Shown piece by piece: positions 1 to 10,389 of a stretch of DNA of 64,000 nt (positions within the stretch are counted from its first letter, which is position 1; each line of letters starts with the position of its first letter). The translations under genes and the position numbers were made by a program. The notes under the pieces are model-generated. The model was not told the DNA's origin. It ran no database searches and saw nothing but the letters and a program-made list of their open reading frames with translations. The DNA is taken from NCBI GenBank assembly GCA_014529385.2, contig CM043951.1, positions 109,034,469 to 109,098,468 of the forward strand. The letters run 5' to 3'. The DNA is from Adiantum capillus-veneris. Lineage: Eukaryota > Streptophyta > Polypodiopsida > Polypodiales > Pteridaceae.

Positions 1-573
1 GCTGGCACTGGCCATTCTTGCCGGGTGCGGATGTTTCTAAATTTAGCCAACCCTCTCTCATCGACACACAAAAATTTCAGCGCTAGCTGCAAGGAGAATT
101 ATCGACAGGAATCTGCAAGTGATTGAGTAAGGCAGTAGGTGAGGTTCACTTTCCTGCACTCAGAGCGATAGGTACCAATTGTTGTTTCGTGATACGAATT
201 GTTGTTTCCTGTTTGTGCTTTTGCAGGCACTCCATCACAGAGAGGGAGCACCAATGCCTCGGCCTATGCTAAGGGATTCTGGAACGGTCTGTAGAGCTTC
301 ATGCTCTAGGAACAGACGAAAACCGAATTGAGAGCTTGTGTCTCGGGAATTCTTCTTAAGGAAGGAACTGACCTTTGAGTCGGAAGATCTAGAACGAAGG
401 GGTGACTCTGATTCTTGTGCTTGTAAAAAGATTCTCCCTAATAACGATTCTCTTTAAGGGAGGGGACCAACTTATCTTTTGGTCCCAAATACTGTGTCGA
501 TCTTCTCTCTCATCTCTTTTGAGTTGAAAGATTATTTATTTTCAGCTTGTTGACTATTCGTGTGCGCTTCCGT
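1..573. repeat. LTR-like repeat R, copy 1 (left part, split by the Tat element)
   Basis: No coding sequence is supported here. From about 411 the sequence resembles 42216-42390, sharing the blocks GTGCTTGTAAAAA, GGGAGGGACCA, GCTGTGTCGAT and CGCTTCCGT. The shared block ends in TGTGACA in both copies: here it is completed at 9312-9323, beyond the inserted Tat element, and in copy 2 it ends at 42390. Beyond that point the two copies diverge, which fits the 3' end of an LTR ending in CA. Positions 1-400 resemble copy 2 only weakly. The element type (Copia or gypsy) cannot be told from this piece. Confidence 0.5.
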
Positions 574-1774
574 TGTGAGCGGGATGGAAACACACACAAC
601 GCCTCTATAATGACCCGACACACACTCTTGGGATGATACACACACACATTATGGGGCACCACTCGGCTTACACAACCAGCCTGGCCGAGACAGGAAACAC
701 ACAGACGGAGTGAGAAGAGAGAGATTTCCCACTTGCCCACTCAACACTCACACATACACACTCACACGCACACTCTCAATTCAGCTCAAAGGAGGCAAAT
801 TGCTGTTGTTTAGACTCAATGAAGCTCAGCCCAACACCAATGGGGCAAATAGTTTACACAGTATTGAGGAAATACACCAGATACAACCACAAAGTTAAGC
901 AGAGGCTTCACTCACCGGAGAAGATTACACAGAAAAACAGCAGAAAATCTGTGAGGAATTTGGCAAAATGGACAGCGCATTGCATCCGGAACGCCCAAAA
1001 ACCCCACTCTACAATGTCACAGTGCTCAAATCCGACCTCGGATGAGCAGTTTAGGGCCAAAAAATGCTCCAAAAACAACAAAAACACACTTGCGACTGTT
1101 CCTCCTCTCTTCTCCACGTTTTTTCTGGTCTTCTCCCAGTTTTTTCAGTTCCCACACTTAGCTTTATTAGTTGGGCACCCGTGGCCTTTTAGATGACCTC
1201 AAACGGACCCCGAACAGGCCAAAAATTGACCTCGCAGTGCATAGTTGTCACCTTTTTGCATCATCCGCACACCTGGCACTCAGTTTTTCCAAATAATGCA
1301 TCCCGCAACCACGTGAAGTGGCCCCAAAAAGTGGTCCTCATGATGACCTTTCTGCATAAGTATCACAAGAAAACACCCACGTCATGTCCATACTTCTCCG
1401 CGTGCAAGTATTGACCCCGTTCAACCTCCTGACGCCACTCGATGCCATCTGACGCACCTGCTTACCTCATGTCGTCGGCCCGCGAATAGCTTCCTCGAGA
1501 AGTTTTACGCGCTACCAACTCCTCCTTATTGTAGAAACAAACAGAGTGGTACTGGTAATAGTGAAAATCGATGCACTATGTACACCCTGTCCTACCTGTA
1601 CACAGTGGTACTGGTAATAGTGAAAATCGATGCACTATGTACACCCTGTCCTACCTGTACACATGTGGGCCCCACGTAACCACCTGGCTATGGAAAATGG
1701 GCAAACCTTTATTTGATTCACCATGCATGTATATGTTCATATGCGCAATCCCTTGCTCCAAAAAACTCCTGACA
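574..1774 (-). repeat. 3' LTR of the Tat element
   Basis: This 1.2 kb LTR begins TGTGAGCGGGATGG and ends CTCCTGACA on the plus strand and matches 8169-9311 along its whole length. It is 58 bases longer than its partner because of a 59 bp tandem duplication. Because the element runs on the minus strand, this is the downstream LTR. Confidence 0.92.
1545..1662. repeat. 59 bp tandem duplication private to one LTR
   Basis: The unit beginning AGTGGTACTGGTAATAG and ending CCTACCTGTACAC occurs twice in a row (1545-1603 and 1604-1662). The partner LTR has a single copy near 9141. The duplication therefore arose after insertion, or during the last round of reverse transcription. Confidence 0.9.
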
Positions 1775-1795
1775 TAATTTGCCCATCCCCTAGCC
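1775..1795 (-). promoter_or_regulatory. Candidate polypurine tract of the Tat element
   Basis: Read on the minus strand, the bases next to the 3' LTR contain the purine-rich run AGGGGATGGG followed by CAAATTA. This is where plus-strand DNA synthesis would be primed. The tract is less pure than those of elements A, B and D, so the exact limits are uncertain. Confidence 0.45.
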
Positions 1796-1802
1796 TGCTA
1801 GA

Positions 1803-3716
1803 TCATTCATGATCAGCAGCAGCAAAGAGAGATATGAGACTCGCCGCATCACAGGTCTCCTCATCCCTCACCAACACTTCTTGATCCACAGACAGCTCAT
1901 CTTGCTCCACCATCATCAATCTAGCATGATACAATTTAAGACGCAATCCATTTACCCTTGACTTATGTAGAACACCATCCAGGTTAGCCAGCTGATATGT
2001 GCCATTTGGAAAACACTCCACTACCTTGAAAGGGCCTTCCCACTTAATTTGAAACTTCTTTTGGAAGGTGTTGTCCAGCTTACTGTTGTAGCGCAAAACC
2101 AAGTCATGTTTCTTGATACCCTTACTTTTGACCTTTTCATTTATCTTTGCCAAAGCCTTATCCTGCATATGCCCATAATGCTCCAATGCGCTCATCCTAT
2201 CCAACTGGACCTCTTGTAACTGCAAGAGCCTCTCTTTGAATGCATCACTAGGCGGCCCAAGCAACTTCTCTAACATCTTGACCGCAGGCAACTCTACCTC
2301 CACATGCAATAGTGCTTCCTTTCCATACACCAAATGAAATGGAGTAAACCCTGTACCTGTCTTCATCGAAGTACGGTAAGCCCATAATGCACTAGGCAAT
2401 TCCAAATCCCAATTCTTTCCTTGGTGCTCTGTCACTTTAGAAAGAATTTGTACCAACTCACCATTGAATCTTTCATTTAAGCCATTACACTGCGGGTAAT
2501 AAGGAGTGGTATGCTGATGCCTAATCTTCATCTTTGCACATAAAAAATCTAGCAGTTTAGCTCTAAAGCCAGGCCCCTTATCTGAAAGTAGCTCCAGTGG
2601 CACCCCAAACTTGCAACATATTTCATCATACACAAATTTTGCCACATCCTTTGCAGTGATCTGTTTTACTGCTATAGCCTCTACCCATCTAGAGAGATAG
2701 TCCACTGCCGTCAAAATATAACTTTTGCCCCTGCTTGTGATAGGTAACGAGCCTATTGCATCAATCCCCCACTTTTCAAACACATCAAACGCCATAATGG
2801 TTTTTCGTAGCTCTGGCTTCAACACTCTCTTCCCAAATGCTTGACACCTATTGCAAGACCTACACCAATGGTGAACATCCTTGTGCAAACTAGGCCATAC
2901 ATACCCCTCTTGCAAAATCTTATGCAAGGTGATCTTTAGAGCAAAATGGCCACCACATGCGCCTTCGTGATTCTCTTCCAACACTCTGTAAATCTCCTCC
3001 CGCCAAGGTACACGTCTCAACACAAGATCAGCCCCTTTCATGTATAAGACATCACCAATCAATTTGTACATGTATGCTCTACGCACAAAGCCATACTTCT
3101 TAGACTTCTGAATCTCCTTTGGAATGATTCCTGTTAGCAAAAACTCCTCTTCTTGAGACAAAATTTCCCGGCCATGATAAAGAGGTAAAGTGGTCCTCAA
3201 AACAAATAGCTCCCCAATCATGCCTTGAGCTGCTTCATGTGCCTCTCCATTTAGAGCACGTTCAATGTGTCTGATGATCCATGCTTCGAACTTTTTTAAT
3301 AGGCCTTTAATTCTGAAGCACATTTCCTTCAATGAGGTGTTCTTGCTGTTCCACACACCCAGCACTTGCTTCACCACTAACAAGGCATCACCTTTTATGC
3401 TCAACCTTCGAACCCCATGCTTCAAACAAATGTGTAATCCGGCTTCCAGAGTAGCATATTCAGCCTCATTGTTACTATGAGCATCCAATTTGAACCCTCT
3501 CTTGCATACTAGCTTCCCCTTTGGATCATAAAGTGATATACCCCCTAAAGCTGCATCATGGCTCTTTCTGTATGAACCATCAAAGAACAACACATGTGCA
3601 TTGCTGATCTGTGGCACTTCTTCAACTACCTTTCTCACCACCTCTTCCTTAACAATAAGGGGATTCTCCTTGTAGGTCAACAAATCAGCTAGGGTAGCCC
3701 TTGTACTATCTTCCAC
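1803..3716 (-). CDS. Tat pol C-terminal part: archaeal-type RNase H plus integrase
   Basis: This open frame of 637 codons is the 3' part of pol. Residues about 41-165 are an RNase H of the archaeal/plant type: the first acidic residue is D46 (in FFDGSYRK), then E84/E86 (NNEAEY) and D110 (IKGDALL). The usual fourth acidic position falls in NGEAHEAAQ and looks replaced. The integrase follows, with a zinc-binding H250-H257-C288-C291 set and a catalytic triad D319, D379 and E415, all present. A GPFKVVE motif marks the C-terminal domain, and no chromodomain is seen. The upstream pol frame joins only through a one-base shift near 3730, so the start Met at 3716 is not a natural start. Integrase inserts the cDNA; this RNase H would remove the RNA template. 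Confidence 0.9.
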   Translation of the reverse strand: MEDSTRATLADLLTYKENPLIVKEEVVRKVVEEVPQISNAHVLFFDGSYRKSHDAALGGISLYDPKGKLVCKRGFKLDAHSNNEAEYATLEAGLHICLKHGVRRLSIKGDALLVVKQVLGVWNSKNTSLKEMCFRIKGLLKKFEAWIIRHIERALNGEAHEAAQGMIGELFVLRTTLPLYHGREILSQEEEFLLTGIIPKEIQKSKKYGFVRRAYMYKLIGDVLYMKGADLVLRRVPWREEIYRVLEENHEGACGGHFALKITLHKILQEGYVWPSLHKDVHHWCRSCNRCQAFGKRVLKPELRKTIMAFDVFEKWGIDAIGSLPITSRGKSYILTAVDYLSRWVEAIAVKQITAKDVAKFVYDEICCKFGVPLELLSDKGPGFRAKLLDFLCAKMKIRHQHTTPYYPQCNGLNERFNGELVQILSKVTEHQGKNWDLELPSALWAYRTSMKTGTGFTPFHLVYGKEALLHVEVELPAVKMLEKLLGPPSDAFKERLLQLQEVQLDRMSALEHYGHMQDKALAKINEKVKSKGIKKHDLVLRYNSKLDNTFQKKFQIKWEGPFKVVECFPNGTYQLANLDGVLHKSRVNGLRLKLYHARLMMVEQDELSVDQEVLVRDEETCDAASLISLFAAADHE

Positions 3717-4336
3717 AGAAAAGAGAACTCAAACTCTTGCAGCTCAATTACCCATTTCTTTACCACATTTGACATGTTAGTACCATTAATTAACTGTGGC
3801 AAAAAGGCATAACTCGTCAAGAAAACAAAAGTCCGTGGTAGCAAGTAATGACGAAATCGTCGACAAGCAAATATTACACTGGCCATCACTAGCTCTACTT
3901 CCGAGAACTTTCTCTCCGCTACCAACTTCACTCGGCTTGCACAATACACTGGCCTCATATAATGGTTGCCCTTCCCCTTTTGCAATAGCATGTCTCCAAT
4001 GGCATCATCCCCTACTGATGTATTTACATAAAACACTTTCTCCCAATCAGGAGCCTGCATGGCTGACAACCCCCCTAACACCTCTTTCACCTCTTGAAAC
4101 ACTTCTTCACACTTGTCATCCCATTGCAATGGATCATGTTTTGCCACTTGCTGTAATGGATAAAGAAGCTGCGAAGACAATGGAATAAACCGTGCCATGT
4201 ACTTCACTTTGTGTATAAAAGTTGCCAATTGCATCGTACTCGTAGGTGATGGAAGAAGAATAATAGACTTAACCTTATCTGGATCAGCCTCAATGCCATT
4301 TTCTGACACCATATGGCCCAATAAGTTCACCCTTGG
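3689..4336 (-). pseudogene. Tat reverse transcriptase end and degenerate first RNase H (tether-like)
   Basis: About 213 codons continue the pol frame after a TAG at 4337-4339. The LLGHMVSENGIEADPDK stretch is the reverse transcriptase thumb. The following RNase H keeps the fold signature (RPVYCASR, FSEVEL, RRFRHYLL), but two catalytic acids are missing. The first is asparagine (N103 in YVNTS), and the TDH aspartate position is LTSY with S173. This is expected in Tat elements, where the original RNase H becomes an inactive connection domain and the second one takes over. The frame ends at 3689 because one T is missing from a run, and the downstream frame (1803-3716) overlaps this end. Confidence 0.85.
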
Positions 4337-4762
4337 CTATGCTAGATGACATTTCTTTGGATTTAGTTGTCCTCCACATTCATCATATCGAGCCAATACC
4401 ATCTGCAGCTTCTCATGGTGTTCAGCCCTACTGCTATAAACACAGAAGTCATCCATAAAAGCTTTAACACAACTACCAATGAATGGTTCCAACACCCAAT
4501 TTGCTCTCTCTTGATAGAAGGAAGGTCCATTTGACAACCCAAATGGCAATACTGTGTAGCAATAGCAGCCCCATGGCGTAATAAAAGTGGTCTTTGTGCG
4601 GTCTTTAAGAGCAATCTTCAATTGAAAATAGCCTGAAAAACCATCACACACACTGTACCTCTCATAACCTGCCACTGAATCCAAGATCTGATCGATGAAT
4701 GGAAGAGGATATGGGTTCTTCTTAGTGGCTGCGTTTAAGGGTTTAAAATCTACACAAATTCT
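4337..4762 (-). pseudogene. Tat reverse transcriptase core
   Basis: This segment is in frame with the protease segment upstream but separated from it by a TAG at 4763-4765, where the family has tryptophan after the KKDGK motif. It contains CVDF, the PFGLSNGP motif and the catalytic box AFMDD (the family's YVDD), so the polymerase aspartates remain. It ends at a second TAG at 4337-4339. Apart from these nonsense codons the domain is well conserved, which suggests modest age. Confidence 0.88.
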
Positions 4763-5929
4763 CTACTTCCCATCCTTCTTTGGACTGACTACAATTGGAC
4801 TCACCCATTCTGTGGTCTCCACAGGGACTATGAACCCTGCCTTCAACAACTTGTCCACCTCTTCTCGCAAGGCTTTCATTTGCTCTTGACCCATCCTTCT
4901 TAGCCTTTGTCGCACTGGCTTAGCACCTTCTTTCAGCTCTATATGCATCTCTTCGCCCTTGAACCCTCTGATCTCTTCATATGAAGTAATGAACAAATCA
5001 GGAAAACTAGCCAACATGTGCAAATAAATATCCTTCTCCATAGCTGAGAGGTCTCCACTGATCATTTGTGTCATCAATTCCTGCTTCTTTGACAACTCAA
5101 CCTTGGTTTGCATCAGCCCTTCAATCACTTCATAAGGCCCTTCACTTTCATCTTCAACCTCATTCGCAAATGCAACTAAACCAAACTCCTGGATTTCTTT
5201 GTCCATCAAAAGAAATGCAACATCAGCATCCTCATCACTGCTGGTAGTGCTATCACTGTCCTCATCTGTCACCGTGGAAGAGTCTTCATCACTAGACTCA
5301 TCCTCATCTTCATAAAGCTCCTCTAATCGTTTCCTTGTGTCCATATTATAAAGCTTCTTGGTACCTGTCTTTCCATAGAGGCTAATCGTACCATGTCGCC
5401 AATCTTGAACAGCTCCCACTGCACGTAACCATGGTCTGCCCAGTATAATAGGATATGCTCCCAACCCTGCTAGCATCACATGAAAATCAACCACTGCCTT
5501 TGCATCATATGCCTCCACTTCTAAGCTTTTTACAACACCCAAGCATTTTACTTTTTGATGGTTTGCCAAACTGATCCGAAAACCTGACACCCCAGCCACT
5601 GTGAGACCCATCTTCTCAACACATGAGTGTGTTATGACGCATATTTGGGCTCCGCCATCCACATAACCTTGTCCCAAAATTTTCCTTTTATGCCACACAT
5701 CTACTATTGGACAAATGTCTGGTAGCTCATCCATTGCCAACACCTTTACTGAACCTCTTTCCGGCTCTTTCTCCATTGGGTTAACCATCCTCTTCCACTG
5801 TCGCTTTAGCTTAGGCACCATCTCTATAAGTTGCCCAAAAGTAACATCTGCCTTCCTCCTCGTCAGATCCTCCTTCAAGTCATAGCTTAATTTCCCATCC
5901 CCTAGTGGAAAATCTGAAACATGAAACTT
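4763..5929 (-). pseudogene. Tat protease and start of reverse transcriptase
   Basis: This frame follows gag without a shift; only the TGA at 5930-5932 separates them. The retropepsin domain has the active-site motif VDGGAQ (DGG instead of DSG/DTG) and the ILGRPWLR flap region typical of Ty3 proteases. An acidic linker rich in D, E and S follows, then the reverse transcriptase fingers ending SPKKDGK, where a TAG stops the frame. Protease would process the gag-pol polyprotein in virus-like particles. The first Met in this frame is at 5878. Confidence 0.85.
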
Positions 5930-7210
5930 TCAACAAGCTCTCCTTTTCCTCTTGGCCTTGACATCCTCGCCTTCATGGCTCTTTCCTTTCTTCTTACTAG
6001 GACCTGGGGCACTTCTTCCTTCCTTATCCTTTGTGGTCCTCTTCCCAATAGGCATCACTAATGTATCCTCTAGCTTTGATGCCTTCTCCAAGGTGACTAC
6101 ACTTAGCACTTTTGTCTTTCCCTTTTCCTCCTGGGTCAGTCCACTGGTTCCTTCATCTCCCTTAATTTCGATGCCATAATCATTTGACCTAGTTAGCACC
6201 TGTCTTGGCAATGGATACATGTCTCCCCCCATCCTTGGTGGCTTATCACATTGCGGGCTGATGTGACCCAACTCTCCACAATTATAACATGTGGGCGTCT
6301 GCCTCCAAAACCTACCATTGCTTTGTCCAACACCATTCCTAGGCCTTTCTTCACCTCCTGACTGATTTGCAAACCTCCCTCGACCTCGATTATTTCCCAC
6401 TTGACCTAGCATGTTTAGGCTGAGATTCTTCATCAAATCTACCACTTGCCTCATGTCTTGCCTTAGCCCATCATCTTGCAACGATGTAGTGACCACTGCT
6501 GGCATAACCTGAGTAGTAACAGGAACCACTGGTTCATGATGAACCCCTGACATGCGACCTTGTAAAGACTCTATAGGCTGAAATTCAGACCTCATGGGCA
6601 AAGACTCCACCCCTAACTGGCTCATTTTCCTCAACTTCCACTCTTTGTTCCTTGATACCTCTAGTGCATCTTCATATGTCCTAGGCTTCTTTAGCTCCAC
6701 TCTCCAACGTATATTCTCCCAAAGACCAGCCAAGAACCTGTCCTTCTTCATCATGTCAGGCGGGGGTACCTGTGGTGCTAAGGCCTTGCACATCCGCTCC
6801 CATGCCAATGAGAACTTACGTATATACGCATCTACTGGCTCACCTTCCTTTTGCACCAAACCTTGTACTTCTTGCCACACTTTGTCAGGAACTTCTATCT
6901 TCACAAACTCCACTTCCAACCCATGCCTTAGATTTTCCCAACTCAATCTTACAGGTGGATCCGCTGCACGCAACTCCTCTTCAAATGTTTTGGACCAGAC
7001 TCGTGCATCACTCTTCAAACAAATTTGGAGAAGATGTAACATCTGCTCAGGGTCATGAATCTGGTTGCTAATGCAGGCAACCTCCATCTTTTCCAAAAAA
7101 TCTTCCACATCTTCATCACTTCTTCCATGAAACTCCGGATAAGAGAAAGCCATGGCTACCCAAGTTACAATGCTTTGAGAACCCCTTTGAACACACTTGC
7201 AAGAACCCAA
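5930..7210 (-). CDS. Tat gag (capsid and nucleocapsid)
   Basis: This open frame has 426 codons. The retrotransposon gag domain covers roughly residues 20-190, with EFHGRSDEDVEDFLEKMEV near the start. One CCHC zinc knuckle, CYNCGELGHISPQC, lies near residue 305 and would bind the genomic RNA. The tail is lysine/arginine-rich. An internal Met (MAFSYPEF) is an equally good start by homology. The frame ends in TGA at 5930-5932 and pol continues in the same frame, so gag-pol was either one reading frame or depends on read-through. Confidence 0.9.
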   Translation of the reverse strand: MGSCKCVQRGSQSIVTWVAMAFSYPEFHGRSDEDVEDFLEKMEVACISNQIHDPEQMLHLLQICLKSDARVWSKTFEEELRAADPPVRLSWENLRHGLEVEFVKIEVPDKVWQEVQGLVQKEGEPVDAYIRKFSLAWERMCKALAPQVPPPDMMKKDRFLAGLWENIRWRVELKKPRTYEDALEVSRNKEWKLRKMSQLGVESLPMRSEFQPIESLQGRMSGVHHEPVVPVTTQVMPAVVTTSLQDDGLRQDMRQVVDLMKNLSLNMLGQVGNNRGRGRFANQSGGEERPRNGVGQSNGRFWRQTPTCYNCGELGHISPQCDKPPRMGGDMYPLPRQVLTRSNDYGIEIKGDEGTSGLTQEEKGKTKVLSVVTLEKASKLEDTLVMPIGKRTTKDKEGRSAPGPSKKKGKSHEGEDVKAKRKRRAC

Positions 7211-8145
7211 AACTTTTGACTACCCAATCCCCAGAAACTTCAATGGAGCTCAACTTTAGATAAGGACAAACACATGTACATCAAATGAGTTTTCATAGTT
7301 GATCATCGGAATTACAACAGGCAAAGGACATTCCAAGATCTCTCGTAATCTTCTTGGCCCGAACATAAAGACTATGCGCTGCTGGAAAAAAATCTTCCTG
7401 GACACATGAACATTTATCTGGATTCTTTGAGTTAAATGAAATGGAGTGAATTGAGGGCCATTTTGATCATCCAGTAAAGCCAACCATGAAGCTCCCAAGA
7501 AGGCACACCTGACTTAACCTCTGATTTTGCCAAAATTTCAGCAGCATAATAGCATAAATGGCTCAAAAGACCAAAAAACCAGCCATCATAACTTGGAAAA
7601 ATTTTGGCAGAGTTTCCCCAAAAATAGAGCAGTAGGAACCCAAAATATAGACTGTATATGTATGCATAAACTGTCAACAATAGAACCCGAGCATCAAGTA
7701 GGACTCACTAGTACATAGCCTATGGCGAGGTCACAAAAAGGGTGCTCCAGCTACCTGTATCACCAAAAGGATCTCTACATTTGAGAATCCCCCAGCTCAA
7801 TAAAAACCTCACACTATCGACCCTCACACGAAGGCTAATGCAAATCACGTATAGTCAAGTCTCAGAAATGACTATCTTCCAGACCAAGTCTCAGAAATGG
7901 CTGGGACTGCCAAATACAACCAAGTATGGCTCCACAAATGCGTACAATGGCAGTTTCCACAAGTAACGTACAATCCAACAGACAATGCGCTCAAATAGGC
8001 GCCAAGTGATGCATACCCACAACAACTGCAAGTGACATCACTGCTAGTACATCACTGTACTCCAACTACCTGTACCTGTAACCTGTAATCCCGAATCTCG
8101 AATCTCGAATCTCGAAGCTTGAAGCAGAAGGTACTCGAAGAAGAT
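7211..8145 (-). other. Untranslated leader of the Tat element
   Basis: This stretch between the primer site and gag has no convincing coding potential. Short frames on both strands lack motifs. At 8093-8118 a short direct repeat of GAATCTC units lies close to the primer binding site. RNA packaging signals would be expected here but cannot be seen directly. Confidence 0.6.
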
Positions 8146-8162
8146 CCTCAGTGGGGGCACCA
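8146..8162 (-). promoter_or_regulatory. Candidate tRNA primer binding site of the Tat element
   Basis: On the minus strand TGGTGCCCCCACTGAGG follows the 5' LTR after a six-base spacer. The leading TGG pairs with a tRNA CCA end. It is not the initiator-Met site used by the other gypsy elements here. I cannot name the tRNA from memory. Confidence 0.6.
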
Positions 8163-8168
8163 AAAGAA

Positions 8169-9311
8169 TGTGAGCGGGATGGAAACGCACACAACGCCTC
8201 TATAATGACCCGACACACACTCTTGGGATGATACACACACACACATTATGGGGCACCACTCGACTTACACAACCAGCCTAGCTGAGACAGGAAACACACA
8301 GACGGAGCGAGAAGAGAGAGATTTCCCACTTGCCCACTCAACACTCACACATACACACTCACACACACACTCTCAATTCATCTCAAAGGAGGCAAATTGT
8401 TGTTGTTTAGAATCAATGAAGCTCAGCCCAACACCAATGGGACAAATAGTTTACACAGCATTGAGGAAATACACCAGATACAACCACAAAGTTAAGCAGA
8501 GGCTTCACTCACCAGAGAAGATTACACAGAAAAACAGTAGAAAATATATGAGGAATTTGGCAAAATGGACAGCGCATTGCGTCCGGAATGCCCAAAAACC
8601 CCACCCTACAATGTCACAGTGCTTAAATCCGACCTCGGATGAGCAGTTTAGGGCCAAAAAATGCTCCAAAAACAACAAAAACACACTTGCGGCTGTTCCT
8701 CCTCTCTTCTCCAAGTTTTTTCTGGTCTTCTCCCCATTTTTTCAGTTCCCACACTTAGCTTTATTAGTTGGGCACCCGTGGCCTTTTAGATGACCTCAAA
8801 CGGACCCCGAACAGGCCAAAACTGACCTCGCAGTGCATAGTTGTCACCTTTTTGCATCATCCGCACACCTGGCACTCAGTTTTTTCAAATAATGCATCCC
8901 GCAACCACATGAAGTGCCCCCAAAAAGTGGTCCTCATGATGACCTTTCTGTATAAGTATCACAAGAAAACACCCACGTCATGTCCATACTTCTTCGCGTG
9001 CAAGTATTGACCCCGTTCAACCTCCTGATGCCACTCGATGCCATCTGACGCACCTGCTTACCTCATGTCATCGGCCCGCGGATAGCTTCCTCGAGAATTT
9101 TTACGCGCTACCAACTCCTCCTTATTGTAGAAAAAAAAACAGTGGTACTGGTAATAGTGAAAATCGATGCACTATGTACACCCTGTCCTACCTGTACACA
9201 TGTGGGCCCCACGTAACCACCTGGCTATGGAAAATGGGCAAACCTTTATTTGATGCACCATGCATGTATATGTTCATATGCGCAATCCCTTGCTCCAAAA
9301 AACTCCTGACA
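8169..9311 (-). repeat. 5' LTR of the Tat element
   Basis: This LTR begins TGTGAGCGGGATGG and ends CTCCTGACA on the plus strand. It matches 574-1774 with scattered single-base differences and lacks the 59 bp duplication. It would carry the element's promoter, reading leftward. Confidence 0.92.
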
Positions 9312-10389
9312 CCGTTTGTGACAGGCTCCTCATCACTCACGTGCACTGACTTTTGGTTGTGGATTTACCATCCGTACACCTGCTGGGCAGGGCTCTTAAA
9401 CACACATAGGGTTTTTACCCATTGCCACTTGTTTTGGTTACTTTCCTCAATTTATATTGGAGGGTCAAATTTTTTTGGTCTTAGAGCCATACTCGAAATG
9501 CATGGCACCCTCTTTTCATTGTCTCATCACATTGTTGTATCTTGTACAAAGATCGCCATCTAGAGTTATCAAACTTGCCAACCTTTCACTATCTGTCTCC
9601 ACTCTTATCTCTTGTCTCTCTCATGTACCATTGTCTCTTTCCTCTCTCCTTTCGCTTGCACACTCTGACGCCTATGAGCACTCGTCATAAACTCGAGCTA
9701 CTTAAGGGTTTGATCATTGGTACGAACGGTAGGTTGATGTTGAGCTCGAAGACAAGCCGCCAAAGCTAGGCATTGCGCATGCAAAGCTTAGGCGAGTAAA
9801 TATGGCTACTTGAATGTGGGGTTGTATAAGTACGACAATGGGGAGCAGATGCTCTACTAGCAGTCTGAAAAGCTCTACATTGGAGAGTTATCGGAGTAGA
9901 AATTCTTGTATGTTTTCACATATGAAGAAGGTAAAGATACCCAAGTGATCATGCTTGATAAATATGGCGAAAGGTACTCTGCAATAGACTGAACGAGCTG
10001 CAGAGATATACGTACTTTGAAGGTCCACTCCATTATTATGTCACTGCTAGCAATCACGCCCATACAGAAAACGCGGGTTCGAATCCTATTTTCCATGTTA
10101 GCATTATATTAGGTTTAAGTCGGAGTTGAGGATATCGATGGAAAGGAAGCGGGACCAAACCACAAAAGTATCAAGCCTAGCGTTTGGGCTTCAATTCCCC
10201 TTGTGTGGAGTAATTGACATGGTTTAGACTTACAAGGTAGAGAGCAAGGCACTGTAGGTCTTCTTTCCCTAAATTTTTTTCCCGCATGTTTCCATTCCAG
10301 ATCCCGGCCCAGGGGCCTAAACCTTAGAAGAAGTAGAAGTAGCAGAAGAAGTTTCACCAACACACAAAATTGCGTAAAAGCTCATGACA
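9312..10389. other. Intergenic sequence; tail of repeat R then nothing recognised
   Basis: The first 12 bases (9312-9323) complete repeat R after the Tat element. The rest has short frames on both strands with no motif I recognise. A GGGTTCGAATCC box near 10076 resembles a tRNA T arm but lacks a partner A box. Confidence 0.4.

Larger units (their letters stand above)
574..9311 (-). mobile_element. Complete Ty3/gypsy retrotransposon, Tat lineage, minus strand
   Basis: Two similar LTRs (574-1774 and 8169-9311), each running from TG to CA on the plus strand, enclose minus-strand gag, protease, reverse transcriptase, RNase H and integrase. CCGT lies on both outer sides (570-573 and 9312-9315), giving a 4 bp target duplication. 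The second, archaeal-type RNase H placed between the first RNase H and the integrase is the hallmark of plant Tat elements. The coding region is broken by a TGA between gag and pol, two TAG codons in the reverse transcriptase and one frameshift near 3730, so this copy is probably not autonomous. The LTRs differ at scattered positions, so it is older than elements A and B. Confidence 0.93.

Noticed and set aside
3796-4188. Plus-strand 130-codon frame
   Set aside because: It is antisense to the reverse transcriptase and RNase H of the Tat element, without motifs.
6594-7071. Plus-strand frames of about 100-150 codons
   Set aside because: They are shadows of the gag gene on the other strand.
10049-10098. 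Possible tRNA gene (GGGTTCGAATCC)
   Set aside because: There is a T-arm-like box only; no A box at the right distance and no pairing acceptor ends.
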